From Pedobacter sp. ASV28 (GTDB lineage Bacteria; Bacteroidota; Bacteroidia; Sphingobacteriales; Sphingobacteriaceae), in contig NZ_JAELTN010000001.1 of assembly GCF_016428855.1 (NCBI RefSeq), forward strand, positions 62,001 to 126,000: DNA of 64,000 bases. The letters are read 5' to 3'. The translations under genes and the position numbers were made by a program. Every line of letters starts with the position of its first letter. Position 1 is the stretch's first letter. The notes beneath the pieces are model-generated. The model was not told the DNA's origin, did not search any database, and was given only the letters and a program-made list of their open reading frames with translations. Positions 19,135-27,635 of this stretch are shown piece by piece.

Positions 19135-19701
19135 CTATCGTGGCATTATTTCATCCAGTCTACGCTTAGTCAGTATATCCATGTTCAGTAGCTTTATCCC
19201 TTTGTTCTTTGAAACCAAGTCAAGACCATCTTCAAACGAAGTGATGCTATATTTGCCCTGATAAAAATCAATAGTGTTAAACAGATGCTTCAAAGTGTCG
19301 ACCTGCCTTAACTTTAGGTAGTTAGCTCGCCTCAACATTCTTCTTTTATTAGCATCAAACACTGGCAGAGTATCCAAGCTATATTCTTTCAATATCAAGT
19401 TGGTATCCGCTGTCAGGATTAGGCTATCCCTTATTATATCCCATTTAAAAGGCACATCTCTAGAGTATATACCAGGCACGTGTATCGTATAATTAGAAAC
19501 AAACTCAACAGTATGTTTGTCCTCGTAACCGATAGACTGCATGATGATTTTTGAAGTCTGACTTCTTACGAAGATCTCTCCATTCTCGTTATACATTCTG
19601 TCGATAACCCACCATCCTTTTAATTCAACTTGCTTCTTTGCACATCCAAGTAGCATTAGACAACAAATAAAGAATAGTGTATTGTAAGAGCGTTTCTTCA
19701 T
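19135..19701 (-). CDS. Hypothetical lipoprotein of the island
   Basis: The 188-residue product has a clear lipoprotein signal (LFFICCLMLLGC, Cys20) followed by KGWWVIDRMYNENGE and a beta-rich body, reminiscent of small lipocalin-like lipoproteins that begin with GWW; I do not recognise a specific family. It is the last gene on the minus strand of the accessory island. Several other lipoproteins in the island sit directly after toxin tips, so a role as a surface or periplasmic immunity protein is possible but not shown, because no tip gene adjoins this one. Confidence 0.6.
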   Translation of the reverse strand: MKKRSYNTLFFICCLMLLGCAKKQVELKGWWVIDRMYNENGEIFVRSQTSKIIMQSIGYEDKHTVEFVSNYTIHVPGIYSRDVPFKWDIIRDSLILTADTNLILKEYSLDTLPVFDANKRRMLRRANYLKLRQVDTLKHLFNTIDFYQGKYSITSFEDGLDLVSKNKGIKLLNMDILTKRRLDEIMPR

Positions 19702-20010
19702 ATTCTAATGTATTTTTAACTGTTGCTAATATACAGATAGAAGTATTAAAGTTCATCCAAGATTTTGTCATATACCTCTATTTAATTGGACTTTACAGAT
19801 TTTTGGATTGACTGATAGATAGACATTCTCTTTTGATTGGTATTGAAGTTTGGTTGAAGGCATTGCTAGGGTTATTGATACTGTAGTTGATTCTCCAACC
19901 TTATCTTTTATAAGCTCAATAAGTGTAAGTTAATGTGCAATGGTTTAGCTTTTAAGAAGCAAGCGAACTATTTAACTTACCTGTTTGTAAGGTCCAAGGT
20001 ATGGCATCTC
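19702..20010. other. AT-rich spacer in the island
   Basis: No gene is supported. A stretch near 19930-19975 (GTGCAATGGTTTAGC, then AGAAGCAAGCG) resembles one near 20620-20670 (GTGTAATGGCTTAAGC, then AGAGGTAAGTG), suggesting an old duplication between the two spacers. The similarity is weak. Confidence 0.3.
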
Positions 20011-20068
20011 TTAAACGAGCGACTCGCACGGCTCCCATGCTTGACGAACCTTCAACCCTAATTCTTCA

Positions 20069-20527
20069 TTATCTACATCTCCACTTAGAACAAGTACTTT
20101 GCGTATCGATTCCTCTGAAGCCTCGTTGCTCACCTGATGAGCCACCGTTGACATTAGGCTCTACTTTTATCTCTTGATCAGTAGCTGATACGCTTAAATG
20201 TTTTGCATTAGCATACAATGCTTTCATAGTTTTAAATCCATGCGCCTTAACAAACGCTTTAGTCGCCTCTTTAAATTCATATTGGGTACGGTCTTTAAGA
20301 TTGTACCTTGTCAATTCTAAATGCTTTCGGATTATAGCCCCCAACTCGTCATTGGATATATCTTCAGCCAATATAGTTACATCAGCTTTGGATGTCCAAT
20401 AACCAGCTTTTACTTTATGAAAGGTATCAATATTAATTCTATCTGGATACAGTGTAGCTGAAATACGTTTCTGTTCAGACGCCTTAGGCTTTCTTTCCCC
20501 AAAGAGGCTAATCAATACTTTAAACAT
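20069..20527 (-). CDS. Possible CdiI-like immunity protein, probably frameshifted
   Basis: The frame gives 152 residues with DVTILAEDISNDELGAIIRKHLEL in the middle, a pattern reminiscent of contact-dependent-inhibition immunity proteins. The last 25 residues (after NGGSS) look unnatural, Ser/Gly/Arg/Cys-rich. In another frame from about 20145 the sequence reads VSNEASEESIRKVLVLSGD, then NEELGLKVRQAWE, to a stop at 20011-20013, which looks like the true end and partly echoes the SNDELG segment. I therefore think that a frameshift near 20121-20150 altered the C-terminus. Function is inferred from weak resemblance and from the toxin-rich island. Confidence 0.5.
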   Translation of the reverse strand: MFKVLISLFGERKPKASEQKRISATLYPDRINIDTFHKVKAGYWTSKADVTILAEDISNDELGAIIRKHLELTRYNLKDRTQYEFKEATKAFVKAHGFKTMKALYANAKHLSVSATDQEIKVEPNVNGGSSGEQRGFRGIDTQSTCSKWRCR

Positions 20528-20735
20528 ACTTCTAATATTTAACTTTAAATTGACACCTCCAACATTGGTGTTGATGCTTTAGATTGTAGTGCAATACTAC
20601 TCTTTAAAAGCTAAGCAGTTTCAATTGATGTGTAATGGCTTAAGCTTGTAAGAGGTAAGTGCACATATATGGTTATCTATGAATTGATAGCGAGCGGCAA
20701 AACATGATTCCTTAAGTGATGCATACTGTGTTACA

Positions 20736-21167
20736 CTATTTATCGCTTGGCATATCCTTAACCGGAGATGAGTTCTGAATGTTTGTCTTAAGTTTTAAGA
20801 AACGGTCTTCAGTGATATGTCCACTGTTAAAAAGTTCGGTGTAGTAACCCAGCATGTCTGCGTATACCGCAATCTCATTCTCATACTTTGCATGTCGTTT
20901 AAACACTTCCAAGGCTTCCGGTGTCCACTTAATCCTATCGTCCATGACAACTTCATAAGCAGTACCAAGATACACTTTAGCTAGTTGTTCATCAGTTATT
21001 TCCGATGGCAACCACCAAACGCATTTCTTCTGCTCTTTGACAGCCTCAACATAGAAACAAATCTGTTTCAGCTGGTCTAGAAATTTAATAGGGTCACTAG
21101 ACGAATTTGTTAAGGCAAGAATAACGTTTGGGTCATTTACGCCCAACCTCTTCATCATAGGAAACAC
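20736..21167 (-). CDS. Hypothetical protein, probably 5'-truncated by an IS
   Basis: The 143-residue frame starts MFPMMKRLGVNDPNVI and contains CVWWLPSEITDEQLAKVYLG and a helical C-terminus. No family is recognised and there is no signal peptide. The same frame stays open upstream of the ATG through RSHKFKSFPWV and meets the boundary of the IS3-type fragment at 21201/21202, so the native N-terminus was probably removed by that insertion. A leftover immunity or accessory protein of the toxin island is a reasonable guess. Confidence 0.5.
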   Translation of the reverse strand: MFPMMKRLGVNDPNVILALTNSSSDPIKFLDQLKQICFYVEAVKEQKKCVWWLPSEITDEQLAKVYLGTAYEVVMDDRIKWTPEALEVFKRHAKYENEIAVYADMLGYYTELFNSGHITEDRFLKLKTNIQNSSPVKDMPSDK

Positions 21168-21201
21168 CCAAGGAAAGCTTTTAAACTTATGACTACGTAA
21201 G

Positions 21202-21369
21202 GGTCTTATACGCCTATAACTTTACAGTTTTTGGATAAACCCTTAACTGAAGATGAAAGAAAATGCAATTGCAAGATTTGATTATCCAGAGGAACTCAAG
21301 GAAAAGCTGGTAGAGCTTGTGGTCTACCAGAACTATTCCAAGGACGAAGTCGCTAAAAAGTACGGTCTG
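21202..21369 (+). mobile_element. IS3-type 5' end fragment (inverted copy)
   Basis: These 168 bases are nearly identical to 29311-29478 in the opposite orientation. They include the IS end (GGTCTTATACG...) and the first 39 codons of OrfA (starting at 21254, MKENAIARFDYPEELKEKL), after which the sequence diverges and soon stops. The rest of the element is missing. The pair brackets the OLD, IS4 and toxin-tip segment. Confidence 0.85.
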
Positions 21370-21455
21370 CCAGCACCAACGTTTATTAACTGCTAAAATG
21401 TTTCTATTGGCACTGTCCACCCACTAACGCAAAACCCGTGTTATGTGTGGTTTTT

Positions 21456-23021
21456 CTATTCATTGGTTTCGGAAAAGTACTTAGCCGTCTTTAATATAAA
21501 TGCTTTTAAGTCAGCAGATAGTTTATTAAATTCAGAAGTCTGTCTAAAAGCCGCCCAACAGTTGTTTAATGCCTGTGCTTCATCAACAGCAAGTCCTAGG
21601 TTGACCATTTCTTTGAACAGAGCGTGATGGTCAGAGTAATTAAGCGCAGTATTTAGTGGTACGTTATTGTTTTGCAACAAATATGCTTTAACTAAAAATT
21701 TTTCAGGAGCGATATACGGGTACAGAAAGAATGCAAACTCTTCAGGATTTTCATGGTAGTTTGAAAAATTTGGATGGTCTTTATGGTCACCATCAAATAC
21801 ACAAGCAAATCCCATTTTCAAGCGAAGTTGTTTATAGTTTCTCTTGTGTCTGTCGTAATCGTTTTTGACTTGGTCGATTGGTCCAGATTTGATGATATTA
21901 ATTAAGCGATCAAAATATTTATTGGTTTGATTTAGCTCGATTAAAATATTTTTAATAATAAATTCGGCAATGTCATCTTCGCAATATAATTGCACCAATG
22001 GATACGCTTGAGAGTCCATTTTTGAAAATGCTGCGTTAACAGATATTTTACTTATTGTTTCATAGTTTCCATTATCTTTTTTGTCAATATACTTTCTCGA
22101 TTTTTGCGGAAAAGCGGCAAGTAGCGATGGTGAGTGAGTTGTAATTATGAATTGTTTTTTCTGTGTCCAGGAAATATAGGATATTACATCTGCTAATTTT
22201 CTCTGAACATAAGGATGGAAACCCGCTTCTAATTCATCAATAATAATTAACGAATTGTTAGGGATTGAAAAAATTTCGATAAGTATGTTTATTAAAGATT
22301 CTTCACCAGATGCGGCATTGTAACTTGAATATGCCGTCCCTTGTTGGTTAATCAAATAAGCACTTTTATTGATATGAGAGCCTATTGTGGATATTTCAAC
22401 ATTTGGATAATCAAAAATGTAAGCAAATGCTCTTTCAACATCTTCATGAACTCTTTGTGCCTGAGCCATTCCTATTTTTCGCATTAAACTATTCGAAGTG
22501 TTTCTCGCAGGAGCAATTCTTTCTAGGTCAATAAAGCGAACTTGTCTATTTCGAATTTGCGCATTAGTACGAGTTAAATCTGAACTCGCTTTACCGACCC
22601 CAGTCCATGCCTGAGTTGCGGGATTACGTTTAGCTATACCTTCTCTAGGTGAATTTCCAATTCTCCAAAATAATTTATAGCTATATTCTCGTGTGGTGTT
22701 TTCGTGATTGGTAAAAGGCATTACATCCTTCCATGTGTGTCTTCTTAGTACTGTTTCTGGCTTAGTTGCATCATAGCGCATAAAGTCGTAGTGACTGCAA
22801 GCTAAAAGTAACAACAAACTTGTTTTCCCAATTTTGTTTGTCCCAGTTAGAACTGTGACAGGATGATCAAATGAAAGATTAAGGTTTAGAATGTTTCTGA
22901 ATTCCGTTACTTCAATCTTGTTTACAAAGTTTACAAAACTATTGTCTGCGTTATTAAACGTAGTTGGGTCATAATTTAGCAGTCGACTTTTTGCATCGTT
23001 TATATTTTGAAGATTTAGCAT
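21456..23021 (-). CDS. OLD-like ATPase/TOPRIM nuclease (possible phage defence)
   Basis: The 521-residue protein has an ABC/SMC-type ATPase: Walker A GTNKIGKT (60-67), signature SGEES (238-242), Walker B IIIDELEAG (D262, E263) and the H-loop TTHS (294-297). A C-terminal TOPRIM-like half follows: LYCEDDIAE (E348, D349/D350) and FDGDHKD (D410, D412). ATPase followed by TOPRIM is the layout of OLD-family overcoming-lysogenisation nucleases, including defence proteins such as GajA and AriA. No helicase or small second gene adjoins it, which argues against Gabija or PARIS and for a standalone OLD. It lies in the AT-rich island, between an IS3 fragment and an IS4 element, as expected for a mobile defence gene. 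Confidence 0.82.
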   Translation of the reverse strand: MLNLQNINDAKSRLLNYDPTTFNNADNSFVNFVNKIEVTEFRNILNLNLSFDHPVTVLTGTNKIGKTSLLLLLACSHYDFMRYDATKPETVLRRHTWKDVMPFTNHENTTREYSYKLFWRIGNSPREGIAKRNPATQAWTGVGKASSDLTRTNAQIRNRQVRFIDLERIAPARNTSNSLMRKIGMAQAQRVHEDVERAFAYIFDYPNVEISTIGSHINKSAYLINQQGTAYSSYNAASGEESLINILIEIFSIPNNSLIIIDELEAGFHPYVQRKLADVISYISWTQKKQFIITTHSPSLLAAFPQKSRKYIDKKDNGNYETISKISVNAAFSKMDSQAYPLVQLYCEDDIAEFIIKNILIELNQTNKYFDRLINIIKSGPIDQVKNDYDRHKRNYKQLRLKMGFACVFDGDHKDHPNFSNYHENPEEFAFFLYPYIAPEKFLVKAYLLQNNNVPLNTALNYSDHHALFKEMVNLGLAVDEAQALNNCWAAFRQTSEFNKLSADLKAFILKTAKYFSETNE

Positions 23022-23372
23022 TACGGTCTATTTAAATCACACATAACTTATATATTTATGTAGTTTATTACATAAAGTCAACCAAAACTGGTCTTGTTTG
23101 TGTAACTCAACTAAATTAACACTCTAAAACTTTACGAAATACTAGTGAAAGGATTGAGAGCATAAGTTCAACTAAATTAACAGAATACAATATTAATTGC
23201 AAATGATTTGCTCACCCCCACTCTGGCGCAAGCGTCCGCTTGGGCCTAGGTCAAAAAACTTTACCAGCTATTAAGCCACAAGCACCGCTACCGATAAAAT
23301 TGTCCAGGTTACGCTAATGCTTGCGCTAGACAAAAATACTTAGACCAGAAGGGGGAATAGTTTGTGCTAATG
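23022..23372. other. Spacer upstream of the OLD-like gene
   Basis: No ORF is supported. It contains two copies of TCAACTAAATTAACA (about 23107 and 23167) and the palindrome at 23225-23246. The promoter of the OLD-like gene should be near its right flank at 23022-23080, but no clear -33/-7 pair was recognised. Confidence 0.4.
23225..23246. repeat. GC-rich palindrome GGCGCAAGCG-tc-CGCTTGGGCC
   Basis: A 10+2+10 palindrome with one mismatch, preceded by a C-run and CTCT. The same left half (CTCTGGCGCAAGCG) stands at the left border of the IS4 element and a matching right half (CACTTGCGCT) at its right border, suggesting that the IS entered a second copy of this palindrome. Confidence 0.55.
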
Positions 23373-24059
23373 CTAGTTGGCTTCCTTTAAATGACGGTTC
23401 TTTTTTGTGTCTTCACCATATCTAAAGCCTAACTCGGTCGATAAATCAACAATAGCTTTCCTTCCTACATCGGTCAACCCTTCCAGTGCGTATTCATTCT
23501 CTGTCCCTTTATTGACCTTCTTATGACTCTGAGATGGGATTTCTATAGTGGAATGTAAACGGTTACAATTAAGGCACACATCGATTTGATTTACTACTTT
23601 ATCGTCCTTGAAAAACACAACAGCGAAATGAGGTTCAAAACATGATGCGGTAGTTTCACCATAGCTTGATTTCTGTACTAATGTAGACAGCAGCTTATCT
23701 ATTTGATGCTTCGTAAGAGCCTTTTGCTTTACAACCACCGGAACAAATCTACCTTTGCTATCTATTATACTGGGATAAGGCTCACCGCTGCCTTCAAAAT
23801 CGTATGCTATTACTTTATTATAGCTTAGCTTGCCAAAGGGTTTGCCTATTCTAGCATTAGTCTCAATCAATTTAGCCTTGGCAGCATAATCGTTTAATTC
23901 TTTTAAGCTTAGGAAGCTGGACAAGGGTTTACTTGGATTAGAGGTCTTAACCGTGTCAGTGTGTACCTTGCTTGTCGTGGTTGAGTTATTTACACAGGAC
24001 ATAAAGAATAGAACTGCAACTGTAGCAGTTATAAGAATACTTTGCTTTATCTTATTCAT
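23373..24059 (-). CDS. Hypothetical lipoprotein with a CX2C metal-site-like motif
   Basis: I prefer the ATG at 24057-24059 because it gives MNKIKQSILITATVAVLFFMSC, a lipoprotein signal. The mature protein carries ASCFEPHFAVVFFKDDK followed by DVCLNCN: a Cys...His pair and CX2C that may bind a metal or form disulphides, as seen in a widespread uncharacterised family with the CF-PHH...CF-C pattern. No enzyme assignment is possible. It is downstream of the IS4 element on the same strand and may be one of the island's immunity-type lipoproteins, but no tip gene is left beside it. Confidence 0.6.
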   Translation of the reverse strand: MNKIKQSILITATVAVLFFMSCVNNSTTTSKVHTDTVKTSNPSKPLSSFLSLKELNDYAAKAKLIETNARIGKPFGKLSYNKVIAYDFEGSGEPYPSIIDSKGRFVPVVVKQKALTKHQIDKLLSTLVQKSSYGETTASCFEPHFAVVFFKDDKVVNQIDVCLNCNRLHSTIEIPSQSHKKVNKGTENEYALEGLTDVGRKAIVDLSTELGFRYGEDTKKNRHLKEAN

Positions 24060-24124
24060 ATGAGGTGTTCCCCCTAAGATAACATTCGGCTTTGATAGAA
24101 GCAAATAACATTGCCCCCCCTCTG

Positions 24125-25563
24125 GCGCAAGCGCAATGTCGTTAAGTTAAAAGTTTCACAGGTTAATTCTTCGATTTTTAAACTGCTTTGGCTTTGTTCT
24201 CTGCCTGTATCTATCGGTTTTTCTGTCGAAATTCCTGTTAGGTCTAATGGGTACAACGTTTTTAACAAAGAGCTGTTCCAGTTCCTCCATTGCTTCTTTG
24301 CCCGTTTTGCCGGTAAAGAGTTCTATCAGCCTGTTGCGGATAAAACAAAGCGATAAAGATGCATTTATCCTGTATTGATAAGCACGATGTCCATATTTTT
24401 TCCTCGCCTGTTGTTGTGCATCCATGGTCAATATGGCCTGCATGTTGCTCATGTACAGTGCACAATAAAATTCCTGTAGTATAAACTGGCAGCTTGTCCC
24501 AGAAAAATGTTCTACGCCTATAATATTCTTAAACCTGTTATAATAGGTTTCTATCGCCCATCTTTTGAAGTAGAGTTCTTTAAAATCTGCGTAGGGATAC
24601 GCTCTGCCGTCCAATAGCGAGGTAATCAGGATTTCATGCTCTCCAGTGCTCAAGGGTACCCGAAGCATCCTAACTGTAATAGATGCATTTTTATCATATT
24701 GCAGGCCATTAAACGACCTGTTCTGCTTGGGGCTCAGGACCAGAATATCATCATCCTTTCCCGAAAGCGAAAAATTCTCGGTTGCATTGGAATAGGCTAT
24801 CTTACACCTGCATATAAAATGGATCCCATCTCCGTCCATCTGGTGCATGGCACCAAAACTGGTGTATGCCCTGTCCATGATGACAATATCGCCGCTTTGT
24901 GCAAGCTGAAGCTGTTGGCGGGCAAGGGCGACCTCGCCTACGCTAAAACGTGAAAGGCGGCCATCGATGGCAATTTCGTTGAGCACGTCATAGAGGATGG
25001 AAACCCTAGCTATAACCACATCATCGGTCTTTTTCTGATTATTGCAGAAGCCGTATTCCGCTATCGTACTTGGGCTTATTGGAAGGTTGATTGTTGAACC
25101 GTCTATAGCCAGCAGCCTGTGCCCCTTGTAAAGCTGTACCGAATCGTCATTGTCCTGATAAAAATCAGAGGCGATGGCAGCGTTGAGATCAAGGAACATA
25201 TCGGGCTTTATCTTTTTACGACCCTGTACAAAAGCACTTGTGGTAAAGCTGTAGACACAGTTCTTAATGTCATCAAGAAACTTTTGCAATTCGACCTGTA
25301 TGTTTTGTTTCAATGTCCTCAACATGAATAAAGATAACTCTTTAAAGCCAAATTTTCGGTTTCTGGTAAAATCTTTCGGACAGGTCCTGTATTTTTCAAT
25401 ATTGGTCTCCGAAGATATAAATTGGTGGCTAAGCTCAACAAAATGAAACGGTGGTTTTCTTGCCATGTCTTTTTTCGCAAACCGAATAAAACATGTTCTA
25501 AATCGCTACAATAAGTTGTTAACCAGTGTTAATTTCCTTAACTTAATGACATTGCACTTGCGC
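24125..25563 (-). mobile_element. IS4-family insertion sequence
   Basis: The element contains one transposase gene bounded by inverted repeats that include CAATGTC(A/G)TTAAGTTAA. The match can be extended outward to GCGCAAG(C/T)G on both sides (24125-24150 and 25538-25563), but this outer part may be the two arms of a palindromic target. No direct target duplication was recognised. The gene appears intact, so the element may be active. Confidence 0.8.
24156..25466 (-). CDS. IS4-family DDE transposase
   Basis: The 436-residue protein has the RNase H-like catalytic triad in IS4 order: Asp122 in LLAIDGSTINL, Asp198 in IVIMDRAYTS and Glu306 in YFKRWAIETYYNRFK, the last matching the Y-R-E-K signature of IS4 enzymes. 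A long beta insertion lies between the second Asp and the Glu (about 205-290), as usual in this family. A basic, proline-containing C-terminal tail may contact DNA. It is the only gene in its element and shows no frameshift. Confidence 0.93.
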   Translation of the reverse strand: MARKPPFHFVELSHQFISSETNIEKYRTCPKDFTRNRKFGFKELSLFMLRTLKQNIQVELQKFLDDIKNCVYSFTTSAFVQGRKKIKPDMFLDLNAAIASDFYQDNDDSVQLYKGHRLLAIDGSTINLPISPSTIAEYGFCNNQKKTDDVVIARVSILYDVLNEIAIDGRLSRFSVGEVALARQQLQLAQSGDIVIMDRAYTSFGAMHQMDGDGIHFICRCKIAYSNATENFSLSGKDDDILVLSPKQNRSFNGLQYDKNASITVRMLRVPLSTGEHEILITSLLDGRAYPYADFKELYFKRWAIETYYNRFKNIIGVEHFSGTSCQFILQEFYCALYMSNMQAILTMDAQQQARKKYGHRAYQYRINASLSLCFIRNRLIELFTGKTGKEAMEELEQLFVKNVVPIRPNRNFDRKTDRYRQRTKPKQFKNRRINL

Positions 25564-25592
25564 TAGTATGGGGTTCTGACTTTGCTCCTTTC

Positions 25593-25952
25593 CTATTGAT
25601 AAAAACCTTTTACGGGAGATCCGTAATTTTTAATATCGGCAAATGCAGTTGCCCCTGTAAATATTTGATTTATTGTCCCAATCATAGACATACAAAGATG
25701 CATCAAGTCTTTCTCCAATATATCTATGATTGCTTTATTTATTGATGGATAAGAGAGGTCTTTTACAATTATCATATCGTCCGAAACAAAATATTTAGGA
25801 ACTGTGTTTTCAATTAACTCCCTTATATTTGAAACAGTATATAAAGTCGATGCATAAACTAGATTGGAAGGCAAGACTATTTTTATATCTAGGTTGTCGT
25901 TCAACACATCAATTTCGTCATAATTAGACATAAATATTATTTTGTAATCCAT
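25593..25952 (-). CDS. Probable immunity protein for the adjacent Rhs toxin tip (tip 4)
   Basis: This 119-residue acidic protein (MDYKIIFMSNYDEIDVLNDN...) has no signal peptide or known motif. Its ATG lies three bases after the TAA that ends the restored reading frame of tip 4 (25956-25958). This toxin-immunity spacing is typical of Rhs/CDI modules and is the main reason for the call. A cytoplasmic immunity protein fits a toxin acting inside the cell, such as the RelE/ParE-like fold I suspect for the tip. Family not recognised. Confidence 0.6.
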   Translation of the reverse strand: MDYKIIFMSNYDEIDVLNDNLDIKIVLPSNLVYASTLYTVSNIRELIENTVPKYFVSDDMIIVKDLSYPSINKAIIDILEKDLMHLCMSMIGTINQIFTGATAFADIKNYGSPVKGFYQ

Positions 25953-25955
25953 TTT

Positions 25956-26683
25956 TTAATATAATAAATCTCTAGCAACTTCAAATATTCTCTCTATCAC
26001 TTGTGGCTGGTTTGCTTTATTAGAATATCCTACAATCTCTACTCCATTTTCAACATTTTTAAAATAGACCCTAGCTCCACCTGCGCTCCGAGCCTCAAAT
26101 ATGCTTTCCCTATATTTTTAGTTCCAATACCTGGGTTTAGATTACCATTCTGTAATTGCTTAATTAGTGCATTAGCCTCTTTTCTCAATTTATCATTACC
26201 CTTAAAAGCTTCTTGTGCTAATTTTAATATTTTTGCGTCCTTCTTAACAGAAGAAGTTACTCTAAGTGCTTTAAACACCTTACCAATTTTTGCAAAACTA
26301 GGAATAGGAGGAGTTCCTGTTAGAGGCTTAGGGGTAGTAAATGCCCAACCATCTGCATCTGCAACTACCGTGTATCCATTATATTGAGCATCTCTTCCTC
26401 CATTAGCACTGCTATACCACAGGCGGGACCAAAAGCCTTCCACAGCAGGTAGGACTTTTACTCTTGTCGAAGTGATTTCTATGCCAAGCAAATTTATGGT
26501 TGTGGTTATTTTACTAGTATCTGCTGATAGACCATCTGGATCAATCATAAGGACAGGGTTATTTAAAGCATAAACAAATGGAGATATTTCATCTGTCATC
26601 TCCGCCAGCGGATCAATAACATTCCACCGCCCTATCACCGGGTCATAGAACCTCGCCCCGTAGTCGTAACGATTAAGACAAAC
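25956..26683 (-). pseudogene. Orphan Rhs toxin tip 4, frameshifted
   Basis: From an upstream in-frame TAG (26684-26686) the frame reads the conserved Rhs end [23 protein letters not shown], then [13 protein letters not shown], the linker [12 protein letters not shown] and [15 protein letters not shown], then the toxin domain. The annotated frame stops at 26039 in an unlikely LKMLKME tail. One base after GKA the sequence in another frame reads [14 protein letters not shown], then IVGYSNKANQPQVIERIFE to a stop at 25956, strongly like RelE/ParE-type toxin ends. A missing A in a homopolymer near 26105-26107 explains it. The N-terminal Rhs body is absent. Confidence 0.75.
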
Positions 26684-26706
26684 CTAAGTACTAAAGAGTT
26701 ATAACA

Positions 26707-27456
26707 TTACCAAAATTCATAATCAGAATTTGTATTATAAACCCAAGATTTACCATTATAATCTAATCGTATAAAAACTTTTTCTTTTGAAATCGGCTGA
26801 GTTTGTTGAGATGTTCTATCTTGCCCATCATTACAAAATTTTTTGATAATGCCATAAAAGGAAATTGAAGCTTTGTTATCGTATTTAATCATCAATCTAT
26901 TTGGTTGGTATTCCCTACACTCATCATCTCTATAATACCCTATTTTGAGTCCTTCCTTATTGATCTTTCTACTATCAAAAGTTAATCTTAAATCTTTTCC
27001 ATCAATGCTATATATAAAGTAATAATCGTATTCTCTATAATTATAGATACCTCCAAACATAATTTCGTTATTAACATTTATAACTTTATTAAACTCAATC
27101 GGTACCAAATAACCATTTTCCTTAGAAGCGTTGATAAAAGTATAGTGCCTTGGAACATTTGTGGCTATATCTCCTTTAATCTCTATTTTAAAAATCTCAA
27201 TGCCCTTGGAAGTCTCTGCTAAGTCAATATCAATTGTTTTCCCATGAAAATAATTATTAATTAGCCACGTAGTTAGTTTAGATTTATCTAACGCAATAGC
27301 ACTCTCCATTGGAAGTCTATTTATTTTATCACCGAAGATGTAGATTTTTTCCTTTGTTTGCACATTTTTGGCTACTTTATCTTTTGGGTGATTGGAGCAA
27401 CCTAATGATGACAAACCCATCAAAAGCATTATTAGTATTGTTTTCATTTTATTCAA
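26707..27456 (-). CDS. Hypothetical lipoprotein, possible orphan immunity protein
   Basis: The 249-residue product has the signal IMLLMGLSSLGC (Cys about 20) and a beta-rich mature part with no recognised domain. It lies between immunity protein 3 (higher coordinates) and the Rhs core of tip 4 (lower coordinates), exactly where the immunity gene of a lost or displaced tip would be. Its upstream 180 bases contain no ORF. Periplasmic lipoproteins are frequent immunity factors for toxins acting on the envelope, so this is a plausible role, but sequence gives no proof. Confidence 0.5.
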   Translation of the reverse strand: MNKMKTILIMLLMGLSSLGCSNHPKDKVAKNVQTKEKIYIFGDKINRLPMESAIALDKSKLTTWLINNYFHGKTIDIDLAETSKGIEIFKIEIKGDIATNVPRHYTFINASKENGYLVPIEFNKVINVNNEIMFGGIYNYREYDYYFIYSIDGKDLRLTFDSRKINKEGLKIGYYRDDECREYQPNRLMIKYDNKASISFYGIIKKFCNDGQDRTSQQTQPISKEKVFIRLDYNGKSWVYNTNSDYEFW

Positions 27457-27635
27457 TGGATTTATAAATTTTTAATACCGTTTGCAGGTACCCTGGTTCC
27501 TTTTTGCCTGGCCCATACAGCTCCTTCTGCAAAACAACAAACAAAGAAATTGTCAACAACAGGCACAAGTCATCTAACCCTCAAACCCTAGGCACAAGAA
27601 TATGCCAATTGGGGTACCGCAAATAATATAATATA

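Noticed and set aside
21456..24059. Gabija or PARIS two-gene defence system
   Set aside because: The ATPase/TOPRIM gene has no adjacent helicase (GajB) or AriB-like gene; the neighbouring upstream gene is a lipoprotein.
25538..25563. 26-base terminal repeat as the definite IS4 end
   Set aside because: The outer nine bases probably belong to a palindromic target also present uninterrupted at 23225, so the true ends remain uncertain.
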